A DNA stretch of 64,000 nucleotides from Chloroflexota bacterium (GTDB lineage Bacteria; Chloroflexota; Dehalococcoidia; JACPEP01). Of the stretch, positions 1 through 8,963 are shown piece by piece. Position 1 is the stretch's first letter, and every line of letters starts with the position of its first letter. The translations under genes were made by a program, and so were the position numbers. The DNA lies in the NCBI GenBank assembly GCA_016183425.1, contig JACPEP010000008.1, positions 108,957-172,956 of the forward strand, in the 5' to 3' direction. The notes under the pieces are model-generated. The model worked only from the letters and a program-made list of their open reading frames with translations. It searched no databases and was not told the origin of the DNA.

Positions 1-1394
1 ATTCCGGCATCACCGGCGTTGGGGTGCACATAGCCCTCTACGATGGCCTTACTGACCGGGACCGGGAGCTGAAGCTGGTGGCGAAACTGGCAGAAAGCTG
101 GAAGGCGGCGGGCGAACAGGTGTGGGAGTTTAAGCTCAGAAAAGGAGTCAAGTTCACCAACGGCGAGCCCTTCAACGCCGACGTGGTGAAATTTAATATA
201 GAGCGGCAGCAGGACGTGGAGTTCAAACCCCGCTACATCAGCGACTTTAAGGACATCAAGGTGGAGATTGTGGATCCGTACACGGTGCGCATGAATACGC
301 CGGCGGCGGATGCCATTCTTCCCGCCAAGTTTGCCCAAGCACTGACGGTGCCCATGGACTATGTCAAAAAGAATGGCAACGCCATCCTGGGCAAATCTCC
401 CGTGGGCTCCGGCCCCTTCAAGTTTGTGGAGTGGGCAAAGGACGAGAAGCTGGTTTTAGAGGCCAATCCTGACTACTGGGGCGGGGCCCCGGCCATAAAG
501 AAGGTGACCTGGAAGCCCATCCCTCTGGCAGAGGCCCGAGTGGGTGCCCTGAAAACGGGGGGCGTGGACTGGATCTATCAGGTGCCTGAGGACCGTGTTA
601 AGGAGCTGGAAGCCGATCGTAGTCTAGGGGTCAAATGGGTAGGCAGCGCCGGTACCGGCGAGCTAGTAGTGGGTTATGACTACGACACACCCCTCAAAGA
701 CAAGCGGGTGCGCCAGGCACTGCGTTATGCCATAGACGGTCAGAGCATCGTAAAGAATATACTGGGGGGCGTGGGCACCGTGGTGGCCACGGTGCTAGCA
801 CCCTCCTACTTCGGCTACGATGAGACCCTAAAGCCCTACCCCTATGACCCAAAGAAGGCCAAGGAGCTTTTGGCCGCCGCCGGCTACGCCAGTGGCCTGG
901 ACATCGCCCTGGACCAGCCCTGGGTGATGTACCCCAAGGACAACGAGATCATCGATGCCATCGTGGGCTTCCTCCGGGAGGTGGGGGTGAGAGTGAAACT
1001 GACGAGGACAGCTAACAAGAGCACGGCTCTCATCAGGGATGACTATAAGTCCAAAGCAGGCAAGGGCTACCCCGGCCTTTTCTACGGCGCTCGGGGCCAC
1101 GCCTCTCTGGACGCCGATGCCATCATGTATCAGAGCCTCCACACCAAGGGCACTATCAACTACGGCAACTATAGCAACCCCGATCTGGATAAGCTTCTGG
1201 ACAAAGCCAGGGCCACCGTGGATCCGGAAAGTCGCAAAAAGATTTACAAAGATGCCCAGAAGCTCGTTTACGATGACCTGCCCTGGATATTTACTATCGA
1301 TTTCGCCGCTATTCACGCCTTCAACAAAAAGAAGCTGAGCGGCATCCATCCCCGCATGTGGCTGCCCTATGTACACGACGTCGAGCCTGCTTAA
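1..1394 (+). CDS. ABC transporter family-5 (peptide/opine-type) substrate-binding protein, 5'-truncated by window edge
   Basis: Reading frame is open to the window edge (SGITGVGVHIALYDGLT...). SBP_bac_5 hallmarks: AESW...WEFKLRKGVKFTNGEPFNADVVKFNIER, VGSGPFKFVEW, KPYPYDPKKAKELLAAAGY. Confidence 0.9.
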   Translation, partial: SGITGVGVHIALYDGLTDRDRELKLVAKLAESWKAAGEQVWEFKLRKGVKFTNGEPFNADVVKFNIERQQDVEFKPRYISDFKDIKVEIVDPYTVRMNTPAADAILPAKFAQALTVPMDYVKKNGNAILGKSPVGSGPFKFVEWAKDEKLVLEANPDYWGGAPAIKKVTWKPIPLAEARVGALKTGGVDWIYQVPEDRVKELEADRSLGVKWVGSAGTGELVVGYDYDTPLKDKRVRQALRYAIDGQSIVKNILGGVGTVVATVLAPSYFGYDETLKPYPYDPKKAKELLAAAGYASGLDIALDQPWVMYPKDNEIIDAIVGFLREVGVRVKLTRTANKSTALIRDDYKSKAGKGYPGLFYGARGHASLDADAIMYQSLHTKGTINYGNYSNPDLDKLLDKARATVDPESRKKIYKDAQKLVYDDLPWIFTIDFAAIHAFNKKKLSGIHPRMWLPYVHDVEPA

Positions 1395-1435
1395 GTAGTC
1401 ATGTGAGTTAAGTCTGGGAATAAAGGAGGGGGAAA

Positions 1436-2509
1436 ATGGTTGACGTACGAAAGCCAGAGACTGATGTAGCGGATAGATTGAAAAAAATACCGGGCTATCA
1501 GCCAGGCATGCCGGCCCATCGCATGGACGAAGTGACCTTCATGGACGAGTTAGAGCTGATGTGGGGACGGAAGTGGGGAGCCCAATCCAGCATCGGCGAG
1601 TTGAGAACCGTCCTGGTTCACCGTCCCCGGCAGGAGGGCCTCAGGGATGAAGACCTGGCCGACCCCAACTTCTTTGTCAATTTCGGACGGCCGGGAGACA
1701 TCCCCAAGTGGGACAAACGTCTAAAGCAGCACGACGATATGGTGGCGGCCCTAAGAAGTGAAGGGGTCGAGGTCATTCATACCGACTATACCCCCGAAAA
1801 AAGGAAGGGCATCTACGCCTCAGAGGCGGGGGGGCTGGGTCTGGAGCCCATAATTATCCGGGGAGGCGCTATCATCCATCGGGCTGCCATCGCCAGCAAG
1901 CGAGGGGCAGAGCGGTGGATAACGGAGTTCCTGGCCAAACTGGGCTGCCCCATCCTCTTCACTGTCCACGGCAAGGCCATCCACGAGGTGCGGGGCAATA
2001 TCCTCTTTCTCGACCCCGAGCACTGCATCCAGGCCACCAGCGTCCGCAGTAACATGGAGGGGGTACGCCAGGTGGAGCCGGTGCTCAGGGAGGCGGGGGT
2101 TAAAGAGATACATGTGGCTCACTCGCCCAGCTACCTGAACTCTATGCACCGCTTCGGGGCCGCCATGGGCTTCCACATCGTGAACGTATTGAACATGGTG
2201 GACGAAAAGTTGGCCGTATGTTATCCCGGGGCATTGCCCTACGATACCCTGGCCTACCTGAGAAGACTGGGCCTCCGCCTCATTGAGATACCGGAAGAGG
2301 AGGCGGTAAATCAGGCGGGCAACACCTTCTGCATCCGACCGGGAGTTACGCTCATGGCGGCGGGCAATCCCGTCACCACGGCAGCCCTACGTCGGGAGGG
2401 AGTGCGGGTGATCGAGATCGACCTGAGCGAGTCGGCACCCTTTGGCAGCGGCCCCTTATGTCAGATCGGGCCTTTGGTTCGGGACGACGGCCCCTATCTG
2501 AACAGTTAG
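1436..2509 (+). CDS. Arginine deiminase/DDAH/amidinotransferase-superfamily protein, paralog 1
   Basis: RBS gggggaaaATG. N-terminal block IPGYQPGMPAHRMDEVTFMDELELMWGRKWGAQS; ATSVRSNMEGVRQVEP; C-terminal GPLCQIGPLVRD resembles the catalytic-Cys region of the superfamily. Confidence 0.8.
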   Translation: MVDVRKPETDVADRLKKIPGYQPGMPAHRMDEVTFMDELELMWGRKWGAQSSIGELRTVLVHRPRQEGLRDEDLADPNFFVNFGRPGDIPKWDKRLKQHDDMVAALRSEGVEVIHTDYTPEKRKGIYASEAGGLGLEPIIIRGGAIIHRAAIASKRGAERWITEFLAKLGCPILFTVHGKAIHEVRGNILFLDPEHCIQATSVRSNMEGVRQVEPVLREAGVKEIHVAHSPSYLNSMHRFGAAMGFHIVNVLNMVDEKLAVCYPGALPYDTLAYLRRLGLRLIEIPEEEAVNQAGNTFCIRPGVTLMAAGNPVTTAALRREGVRVIEIDLSESAPFGSGPLCQIGPLVRDDGPYLNS

Positions 2510-2522
2510 GCATCACGATGAA

Positions 2523-2565
2523 CTTGTGCCGAGGAAGGCTATGTGAGCATCTTCCTCGGCACAAG
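2523..2565. repeat. Perfect 15-bp inverted repeat (stem-loop, 13-nt loop) between amidinotransferase paralogs 1 and 2
   Basis: CTTGTGCCGAGGAAG - gctatgtgagcat - CTTCCTCGGCACAAG; no downstream T-tract. Confidence 0.85.
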
Positions 2566-2609
2566 CATTGGTAAGAGGCTATAGGGTTGTCCATCAAGGG
2601 GGAGGTATC

Positions 2610-3668
2610 GTGGCAGAGAATATACAAGCTCGTTTAAAGGCGACTATACCTGGCTATCAACCGGGTATGCCCGCCCATCGCATGGACGAAGTGACCTTCA
2701 TGGACGAGTTGGAGCTGATGTGGGGACGGAAGTGGGGAGCCCAATCGGACATGGGCGAATTGAAGCTGGCCATCGTCCATGGGCCGGGACCCGAGTCCGT
2801 GGACGACGAAGTCCTCGCTGACCCGGTTCCCTTTTTCGCCTTCGGTGAAGTGGGAGAGTCTTACGACCTGGAAAGGCATCAACAGCAGCATGATGAACTG
2901 GTAGCCGCCCTGCGAAGCGAGGGGGTGGAAGTCATCTACGCTAACTTCCCTTCGGACATCCACGGTGTATACACCAAGTCCTTAAGGGGAATAATGGCCC
3001 TGGAGGCCTCGGTCATCAACGGGGGTGCGGTCATCCCCCGCTGCGGTGTCCCGTGGAAGAAGGGCTGCGAGAAGGCGTGGACACAGAAGCTGGCAGAGTT
3101 GGGCTGCCCTATCCTGTTCACCGTCCATGGCCGAGGCATCCATGATGTGCGGGCCAACACGGTATGGTTGGACCCAGAGCACTGCGTCGTGGGATGCTCC
3201 CTCCGCACCAATCTGGAAGGAATCCGCCAGGTGGAGCCGATTTTCCGGTACGCCGGAGTTAAGGATTTGCATATTGCCTACCTCCCGGGCCCCCTTTACA
3301 CCCGCAAGCGAGCCGGCTTCTGCGCCGCCTACCATCTGGATATGGTTTTCGGCATGGTGGCGGAAAGGTTGGCCATTATCTATCCCGGTGGCATCGACTA
3401 CGACACCATCGCCTATCTGCGCCACAAGGGGATAAAGTTAATTGAGGTGCCCGAGGAAGAGGCAGTAAACGCGGCGGCCAACGCCTTAGCGGTGCGGCCG
3501 GGAGTGGTCATTATACCGGCGGGGAACCCGGTCACGATCGCCGCTCTACGTCGAGAAGGGTGTCGCGTTGTTGAGGTTGACCTCAGCGAGTTCTCAACAC
3601 GAGGCATCGGGCCGGTGTGCTTAACTGGCCCCCTCATTCGGAAGCCGGGCCCCTACCTGGGTGCCTGA
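2610..3668 (+). CDS. Arginine deiminase/DDAH/amidinotransferase-superfamily protein, paralog 2
   Basis: GTG start after gggggaggt; HLDMVFGMV resembles the HxD segment of arginine deiminases; GIGPVCLTGPLIR C-terminal Cys motif. Confidence 0.8.
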   Translation: MAENIQARLKATIPGYQPGMPAHRMDEVTFMDELELMWGRKWGAQSDMGELKLAIVHGPGPESVDDEVLADPVPFFAFGEVGESYDLERHQQQHDELVAALRSEGVEVIYANFPSDIHGVYTKSLRGIMALEASVINGGAVIPRCGVPWKKGCEKAWTQKLAELGCPILFTVHGRGIHDVRANTVWLDPEHCVVGCSLRTNLEGIRQVEPIFRYAGVKDLHIAYLPGPLYTRKRAGFCAAYHLDMVFGMVAERLAIIYPGGIDYDTIAYLRHKGIKLIEVPEEEAVNAAANALAVRPGVVIIPAGNPVTIAALRREGCRVVEVDLSEFSTRGIGPVCLTGPLIRKPGPYLGA

Positions 3669-3744
3669 AAACAATAGGAAGTCCCAACAAGGCTTATGAT
3701 TTTGGAGAGCTCGAACCACAAGCTATTAGAGCGAAGGAGTAAGG

Positions 3745-4794
3745 ATGGCTGATGTAGCGCAAAGATTGAAGCAGATTCCCGGCTACCAACCGGGTATGCC
3801 CGCCCATCGCATGGATGAAGTGACCTTCATGGACGAGCTAGAGCTCATGTGGGGGCGCAAGTGGGGAGCCCAGTCGGATTTGGGGGAGTTGAAGCTGGCC
3901 ATTGTCCATCGGCCAGGGGAGGAGGAGTTGGCGGAGGATATCCTGGCGGAGCCCTCCTTGTTCTTCCCCTTTGGAACCGAAGTGGCACCATTGGATTTAC
4001 CCAAAAAGCAGAGACAGCACGACGAGTTTGTGGCCGCCTTGCGCAGCGAAGGGGTGGAGGTCACCTATGCTAACTTTTCCCCCACCTCCCGGGGCATCTA
4101 TACTGGCATTCGGGCCCTTTTTGCCCCCGAGCCTCAGGTCATCAACGGAGGTGCCATCATTCCCCGCCACGGTGTAGCGGTAAAGAAGGGTATGGAGCGA
4201 ATATGGACGGAGAAGCTGGTGGAAGTGGGCTGTCCTATCCTTTACACTATCCATGGCAGCGGCATCCACGATGTGCGAGCCAACACTGTTTGGCTGGATT
4301 CCAAGACCTGTGTCGTCGCCTGTAGCCCACGCTCCAACCTGGAAGGGATAAGACAGGTAGAGCCCATCTACCGCAACGCGGGGGTGAAGGAGATCCACAT
4401 CGCCTACCTGGTGGGCTACCTCTACACCCGCAAGCGAAGCGGAGCCTACTGCGGCTACCACCTGGATATGTCCTTGAGCATGGTAGCGGAAAGGCTGGCG
4501 GTAGTTTATCCAGGTGTCTTAGACTACGATACCATCGCCTACCTCCGAAGCAAGAAGATAAAGCTCATCGAGGTGCCGGAGGAGGAAGTTCTCAATGCCG
4601 CTGGCAACTGTCTTGCCGTTAGACCAGGCGTAATAGTTATGGCCGCCGGCAATCCCGTGACCACCGCCGCCCTGCGGCGGGAAGGGGTGAGAGTCATCGA
4701 GCTGAACCTGAGCGAGATGGCTCCCAAGGGTGCGGGACCGGTTTGTATCACGGGACCACTGATACGTGATCCCGGGCCCGACCTAGATGATTGA
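3745..4794 (+). CDS. Arginine deiminase/DDAH/amidinotransferase-superfamily protein, paralog 3
   Basis: Same N-terminal block; YHLDMSLSMV; GAGPVCITGPLIRD. Confidence 0.8.
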   Translation: MADVAQRLKQIPGYQPGMPAHRMDEVTFMDELELMWGRKWGAQSDLGELKLAIVHRPGEEELAEDILAEPSLFFPFGTEVAPLDLPKKQRQHDEFVAALRSEGVEVTYANFSPTSRGIYTGIRALFAPEPQVINGGAIIPRHGVAVKKGMERIWTEKLVEVGCPILYTIHGSGIHDVRANTVWLDSKTCVVACSPRSNLEGIRQVEPIYRNAGVKEIHIAYLVGYLYTRKRSGAYCGYHLDMSLSMVAERLAVVYPGVLDYDTIAYLRSKKIKLIEVPEEEVLNAAGNCLAVRPGVIVMAAGNPVTTAALRREGVRVIELNLSEMAPKGAGPVCITGPLIRDPGPDLDD

Positions 4795-4830
4795 GCCTTA
4801 ATTGGAGGATTGCCTTAGAAAGGAGCGCGA

Positions 4831-6435
4831 ATGAACCGAGAAGTTAGTTACTGGCAAGACATTCTTGGGAAACGGCTGACGAGGCGACGGGCGCTGGGTA
4901 CGGCAGCCAGGATGGGAATCGGCCTGGCTGGGGCCTCTTTGCTCGCCTGTGCACCAGCGGCCAAAAAGGTTGAACTGGAGAGCATTACCTACGGCTATAT
5001 CAAGGAAGGGGTCACCCTTGATGGCCACATCGACTTCCAGATTGGCAGTATGTCCATGGGTGAGGCTATTTACGATGGTCTCACCTACCTTAACACGAAG
5101 AAGGAGCTGGAGCCGGCCCTGGCAGAGAGCTGGAAGACCATCGATGACAAGACCTGGGAGTTCAAGCTCCGCAAGGGGGTAAAGTTCCATAACGGCGAGC
5201 CTTTCAATGCCCAGGCGGTCAAGTGGAATGTGACACGCATCCAAAACCCCAAGCACACCGGCCGGCTGCGAGCGGTGCTGGACACTATTCAAGGGGTGGA
5301 GGCGGTGGACGAGGCTACTGTTCGCATCACCACCAAGCAGCCCGATCCCCTCATTCCGGTGAAGTTCTTCCAGACCAAGATGGTGCCCCCCAAATACCTC
5401 CAGGACAAGGGAGACGAAATCTTAGCCTCTCAGCCCATAGGCACCGGACCCTATAAGTTCGTGGAGTGGCCTAAGGATGTCCATATTCTCATGCAGCGGA
5501 ACGATGAATACTGGGGCCCCAAGCCAGCGGCAAAAAAGATATATCTTAAGGCCATACCCACCCAGTCGGCCCGGGTGGCGGCCCTAAAGACAGGTGCCGT
5601 CGATATTGCCTATTCCATGACCAAAGAAGACATTGATGAACTGACCAAAGACAAAAACCTGGATCTTTACAAAGCCGGGGCACCCAGCTCCACTACCATG
5701 CGTATGAGCTTTGGCTCGGCAACGGCCAAGCCCCTCCTGGACAAACGGGTGAGGCAGGCTATTCTTTACGCTGTAGACTGGGATGCCATTGCCAAAAACA
5801 TCTACGGTGGCCTGGCGACGCGCACCGCCAGCTTGCCCCCCTTCGGCTACCTTGGCTACGACTCTTCTCTCAAGCCCTACCCCTACGATCCCAAAAAAGC
5901 TAAGGAGTTGCTGGCTGCCGCTGGATTAAGCAACGGATTCGAGGTTGCGGTGGATGACTATCAGCCGGGTACCCTGGCGAGGCAGGGAGACATGGTGCAG
6001 GCCATTGTCAACTATCTCTCGGCGGTGGGTATCAAGCCCAAATTCAAAATGTGGGAGTACAGCGCCTGGCGCACCCATCGTTCCAAGGCCTTGGCGGATA
6101 AAACGGGGTTTGAGGGCATATTCTACACCAGTTGGGCCGATGAGACTTTCGACGGCGACGGCTACGTATACAATCTGTACCATACCAAGGGCACTTTCAA
6201 CTTTGCCGTTCACTCCAACCCCAAAGTAGACGAGCTTCTGGACAAGGGCCGCACCACCATCAGCCCAGAGGGGCGGAAGAAGGTCTACGCTGACCTGAGC
6301 AAACTCCTTTACGACGAGGCGGTAGAGTTGATGGGCCTCATGGTGGAAGATACATATGCCTACAACAAAACCAAGATTCGGAAGATGGCCGCCTCCGGCT
6401 GGATGACAAAGATTCGAGAGATGGCTTTCGTCTAA
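4831..6435 (+). CDS. Family-5 ABC substrate-binding lipoprotein, paralog 2
   Basis: LTRRRALGTAARMGIGLAGASLLAC gives a twin-Arg-like leader with lipobox; SBP_bac_5 motifs throughout. Confidence 0.9.
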   Translation: MNREVSYWQDILGKRLTRRRALGTAARMGIGLAGASLLACAPAAKKVELESITYGYIKEGVTLDGHIDFQIGSMSMGEAIYDGLTYLNTKKELEPALAESWKTIDDKTWEFKLRKGVKFHNGEPFNAQAVKWNVTRIQNPKHTGRLRAVLDTIQGVEAVDEATVRITTKQPDPLIPVKFFQTKMVPPKYLQDKGDEILASQPIGTGPYKFVEWPKDVHILMQRNDEYWGPKPAAKKIYLKAIPTQSARVAALKTGAVDIAYSMTKEDIDELTKDKNLDLYKAGAPSSTTMRMSFGSATAKPLLDKRVRQAILYAVDWDAIAKNIYGGLATRTASLPPFGYLGYDSSLKPYPYDPKKAKELLAAAGLSNGFEVAVDDYQPGTLARQGDMVQAIVNYLSAVGIKPKFKMWEYSAWRTHRSKALADKTGFEGIFYTSWADETFDGDGYVYNLYHTKGTFNFAVHSNPKVDELLDKGRTTISPEGRKKVYADLSKLLYDEAVELMGLMVEDTYAYNKTKIRKMAASGWMTKIREMAFV

Positions 6436-6480
6436 AGAGCGGTAACTGGCCTTAGGGAGCAAGAGAAGAGAGGAGATAAA

Positions 6481-7548
6481 GTGGCTGGGGTAATGGATAG
6501 ATTAAAGAAGATACCTGGTTATCAGCCAGGTATGCCCGCCCACCGCATGGACGACGTGACATTCATGGACGAGTTGGAGCTCATGTGGGGGCGGCAGTGG
6601 GGAGCCCAATCCAGCATTGGGGAGTTGAGGCTGGTATTGCTCCATCGTCCTCAGCCGGGGACCGTCCCCGTGGAGGCCCTGACCGACGCCTACTCTTTCG
6701 TTAGTTTAGGCGAGCGAGAACTTAACGTCGACTGGGACAAGAGAATGAAGCAGCACGATGATCTGGCGGCCGCTCTGAGGAGTGAGGGGGTGGAGGCTAT
6801 CTACACCGACTATCCCCCAGAAAAGAGGAGGGGCATCTATGTCTCAGAGGCAGCAGGGCTGGGCCTGGAACCGATAATTATCAACGGCGGGGCTATCATC
6901 CACCGCGCCGCCATCCCACGTAAGAAAGGGGCGGAGCGGTGGATATCGGAGTTTCTGGCCAAGTTGGGGTGCCCCATCCTCTTCACCGTCCATGGGAGCG
7001 CCATCCACGAGGTGCGGGGGAATATCGCCTTCTTGGACCCCAAGACCGCCATTCAGGCCACTAGTGTCAGGAGCAACATGGAGGGGGTTCGTCAGGTGGA
7101 GCCTATCTTGAGAATAGCCGGAGTGGAGGAGCAACACGTAGCTCATTCTACTAGTTACCTGTACTCTCCCCGCCGCTGCGGCGCCGCCGCGGGCTTCCAC
7201 CTGGTGAACGTCTTGAATATGGTGGCGGAAAGATTGGCTGTGTGCTACCCCGGCGCCATAGACTACGATACCATAGCCTACCTCCGGAGCAAAAGGATAA
7301 AGCTTATCGAGGTTACAGAGGAGGAAGTGATCAAGGCTGCTGGCAACTGCCTAGCTATCCGACCCGGGGTGGTGGTTATGGCCGCGGGCAACCCAGAGAC
7401 CTCTTCTGCCCTACGCCGGGAGGGAGTGCGGATCATTGAGGTGGATCTAAGCGCCCTATCCTCTGGCGGAGGCGTAGGCGGCATGGCGGGGCCGGTATGC
7501 CTCGTCGGGCCATTGATTCGGGATCCGGGGCCCTATCTCACGGACTGA
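6481..7548 (+). CDS. Arginine deiminase/DDAH/amidinotransferase-superfamily protein, paralog 4
   Basis: GTG start after agaggagataaa; closest by eye to paralog 1 (SSIGELR, IIHRAAI, ATSVRSNMEGVRQVEP, FHLVNVLNMV). Confidence 0.8.
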   Translation: MAGVMDRLKKIPGYQPGMPAHRMDDVTFMDELELMWGRQWGAQSSIGELRLVLLHRPQPGTVPVEALTDAYSFVSLGERELNVDWDKRMKQHDDLAAALRSEGVEAIYTDYPPEKRRGIYVSEAAGLGLEPIIINGGAIIHRAAIPRKKGAERWISEFLAKLGCPILFTVHGSAIHEVRGNIAFLDPKTAIQATSVRSNMEGVRQVEPILRIAGVEEQHVAHSTSYLYSPRRCGAAAGFHLVNVLNMVAERLAVCYPGAIDYDTIAYLRSKRIKLIEVTEEEVIKAAGNCLAIRPGVVVMAAGNPETSSALRREGVRIIEVDLSALSSGGGVGGMAGPVCLVGPLIRDPGPYLTD

Positions 7549-7560
7549 AGGAGGCCAAGA

Positions 7561-8880
7561 ATGTCCAATAAAGAGGATTTAGAAAAGAAAGTTCTGGACA
7601 AGATCGACCAACTAGAGCCAGAGATGGTCAAGGTCGCCTTGGACCTGGCGGATACGGACAGCTTCCAGCCGAACGAAAAAGTAGCCGGTGACTACCTTTA
7701 TGCTTGGTGCCAGGAGAACGGCTTTGGGCCCCAAAAGATAGGGGCTCCCCACCGGTTTAACGTCCTCGCCAAATACAAGGGAACTGGTAAGGGGCACAGC
7801 CTTCTCTTTTGTAGCCATCTCGACGGTCCCGACGGCGGGACGGGGCCCGGGAGAGAGCTAGCCAAATGGAGATATAGATACCCCGATGCACCCTTTAGAA
7901 CCCATGCCTGGAGAGAGGGGGATGCCATCATCGGTGGGTCGATAAACAACTGTAAAGGTCCCATGGCCTGCTGGCTCATCGCCACTAAAGCCATCAATGA
8001 CCTAGGGATCAAGTTGCTGGGGGACATCGTCCTTACGGCCGTCGTCGGCGAAACGGGTGGGGCGCCGGTGGATGAGTTCGAAGCCCCAGAATGGGACTCC
8101 CACGAAGTGGGGGCAAGATATATCGCTTCCCACGGCGGCATCGCCGACTTTGCCCTGGTCGCCGAGTGGACCGACTTCACCCTAGTCCCCATGGAGAACG
8201 GTTTTGCCTATTTCAAGATCACCACATACGCCGGACCCGCCACCTATACCCCATCCCTCTCCCGCCCCGAGCCGTCCCGGGAAAAGAGTGTAAACGCCAT
8301 CGTCCGTATGGCCAAATTCATAGAGAGATTCGAACAGTATGCTGATGAATATACCAAAGAAAATACCTACTCCTTCGACGGCAGCACGGTGGTTCCCAAC
8401 GCCAGCATTGGAGCGATAAGGGGCGGGATACCCCCCAATCCCATCCACTCCCCGGAGGTGTGTAGTATTTACTGCGACTTCCGGATCCCACCCGGGAAAA
8501 ATCCCCTGGATATCCAGCGCCACCTTAAGGGGATTCTGGAGGAGATGGAGATGGATAGCCAGGTGGAGATGTATAAGTACCTACCGGGATACCAGGCGTG
8601 GCACAACAATGGTTTCGATGTCCTCAAAAATGCCGTGGTCGAAGCGCACACCAGGCTTTTCAACAAGCCTCCCCAAGTTGCGTCTCGAACTTTGGTTAGC
8701 ATGTGGCGGGACGTTAACGCCTTCAATGAGCTTGGAGTACCGGCCATTTCTTACGGTTTCATAAGAGGGCGTACCCCCGAGGGTGCTGGATACATCAAAA
8801 TCGCCGATATGATAACGGCGGCTAAGGTTTATGCCTTGACAGCTCTGGACATTTGCAATCGGCCATACAATGGTAGCTGA
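7561..8880 (+). CDS. M20-family metallopeptidase/amidohydrolase-like protein with atypical metal-site motifs
   Basis: SLLFCSHLDGPDGG (HxD), GGSINNCKGPMACWLIA in the position of the usual D-x-K-G motif, VVGETGG, and a C-terminal M20-like segment (GVPAISYGFIRGRTPEGAG). Confidence 0.75.
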   Translation: MSNKEDLEKKVLDKIDQLEPEMVKVALDLADTDSFQPNEKVAGDYLYAWCQENGFGPQKIGAPHRFNVLAKYKGTGKGHSLLFCSHLDGPDGGTGPGRELAKWRYRYPDAPFRTHAWREGDAIIGGSINNCKGPMACWLIATKAINDLGIKLLGDIVLTAVVGETGGAPVDEFEAPEWDSHEVGARYIASHGGIADFALVAEWTDFTLVPMENGFAYFKITTYAGPATYTPSLSRPEPSREKSVNAIVRMAKFIERFEQYADEYTKENTYSFDGSTVVPNASIGAIRGGIPPNPIHSPEVCSIYCDFRIPPGKNPLDIQRHLKGILEEMEMDSQVEMYKYLPGYQAWHNNGFDVLKNAVVEAHTRLFNKPPQVASRTLVSMWRDVNAFNELGVPAISYGFIRGRTPEGAGYIKIADMITAAKVYALTALDICNRPYNGS

Positions 8881-8963
8881 AAATAAGTGGGAGTGATGCC
8901 CAAAGGAAATCCCAGTGTGGTTAAGAGTGGCTTAATGCCACAGACTCAGAAAGGAAGTTTGTC

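Noticed and set aside
38-226. Numerous antisense ORFs (e.g. 38-226 minus, 828-1376 minus, 26844-27656 minus)
   Set aside because: They overlap strong coding frames on the opposite strand, have low-complexity or biased composition, and show no recognisable domain; typical shadow ORFs in GC-rich DNA.
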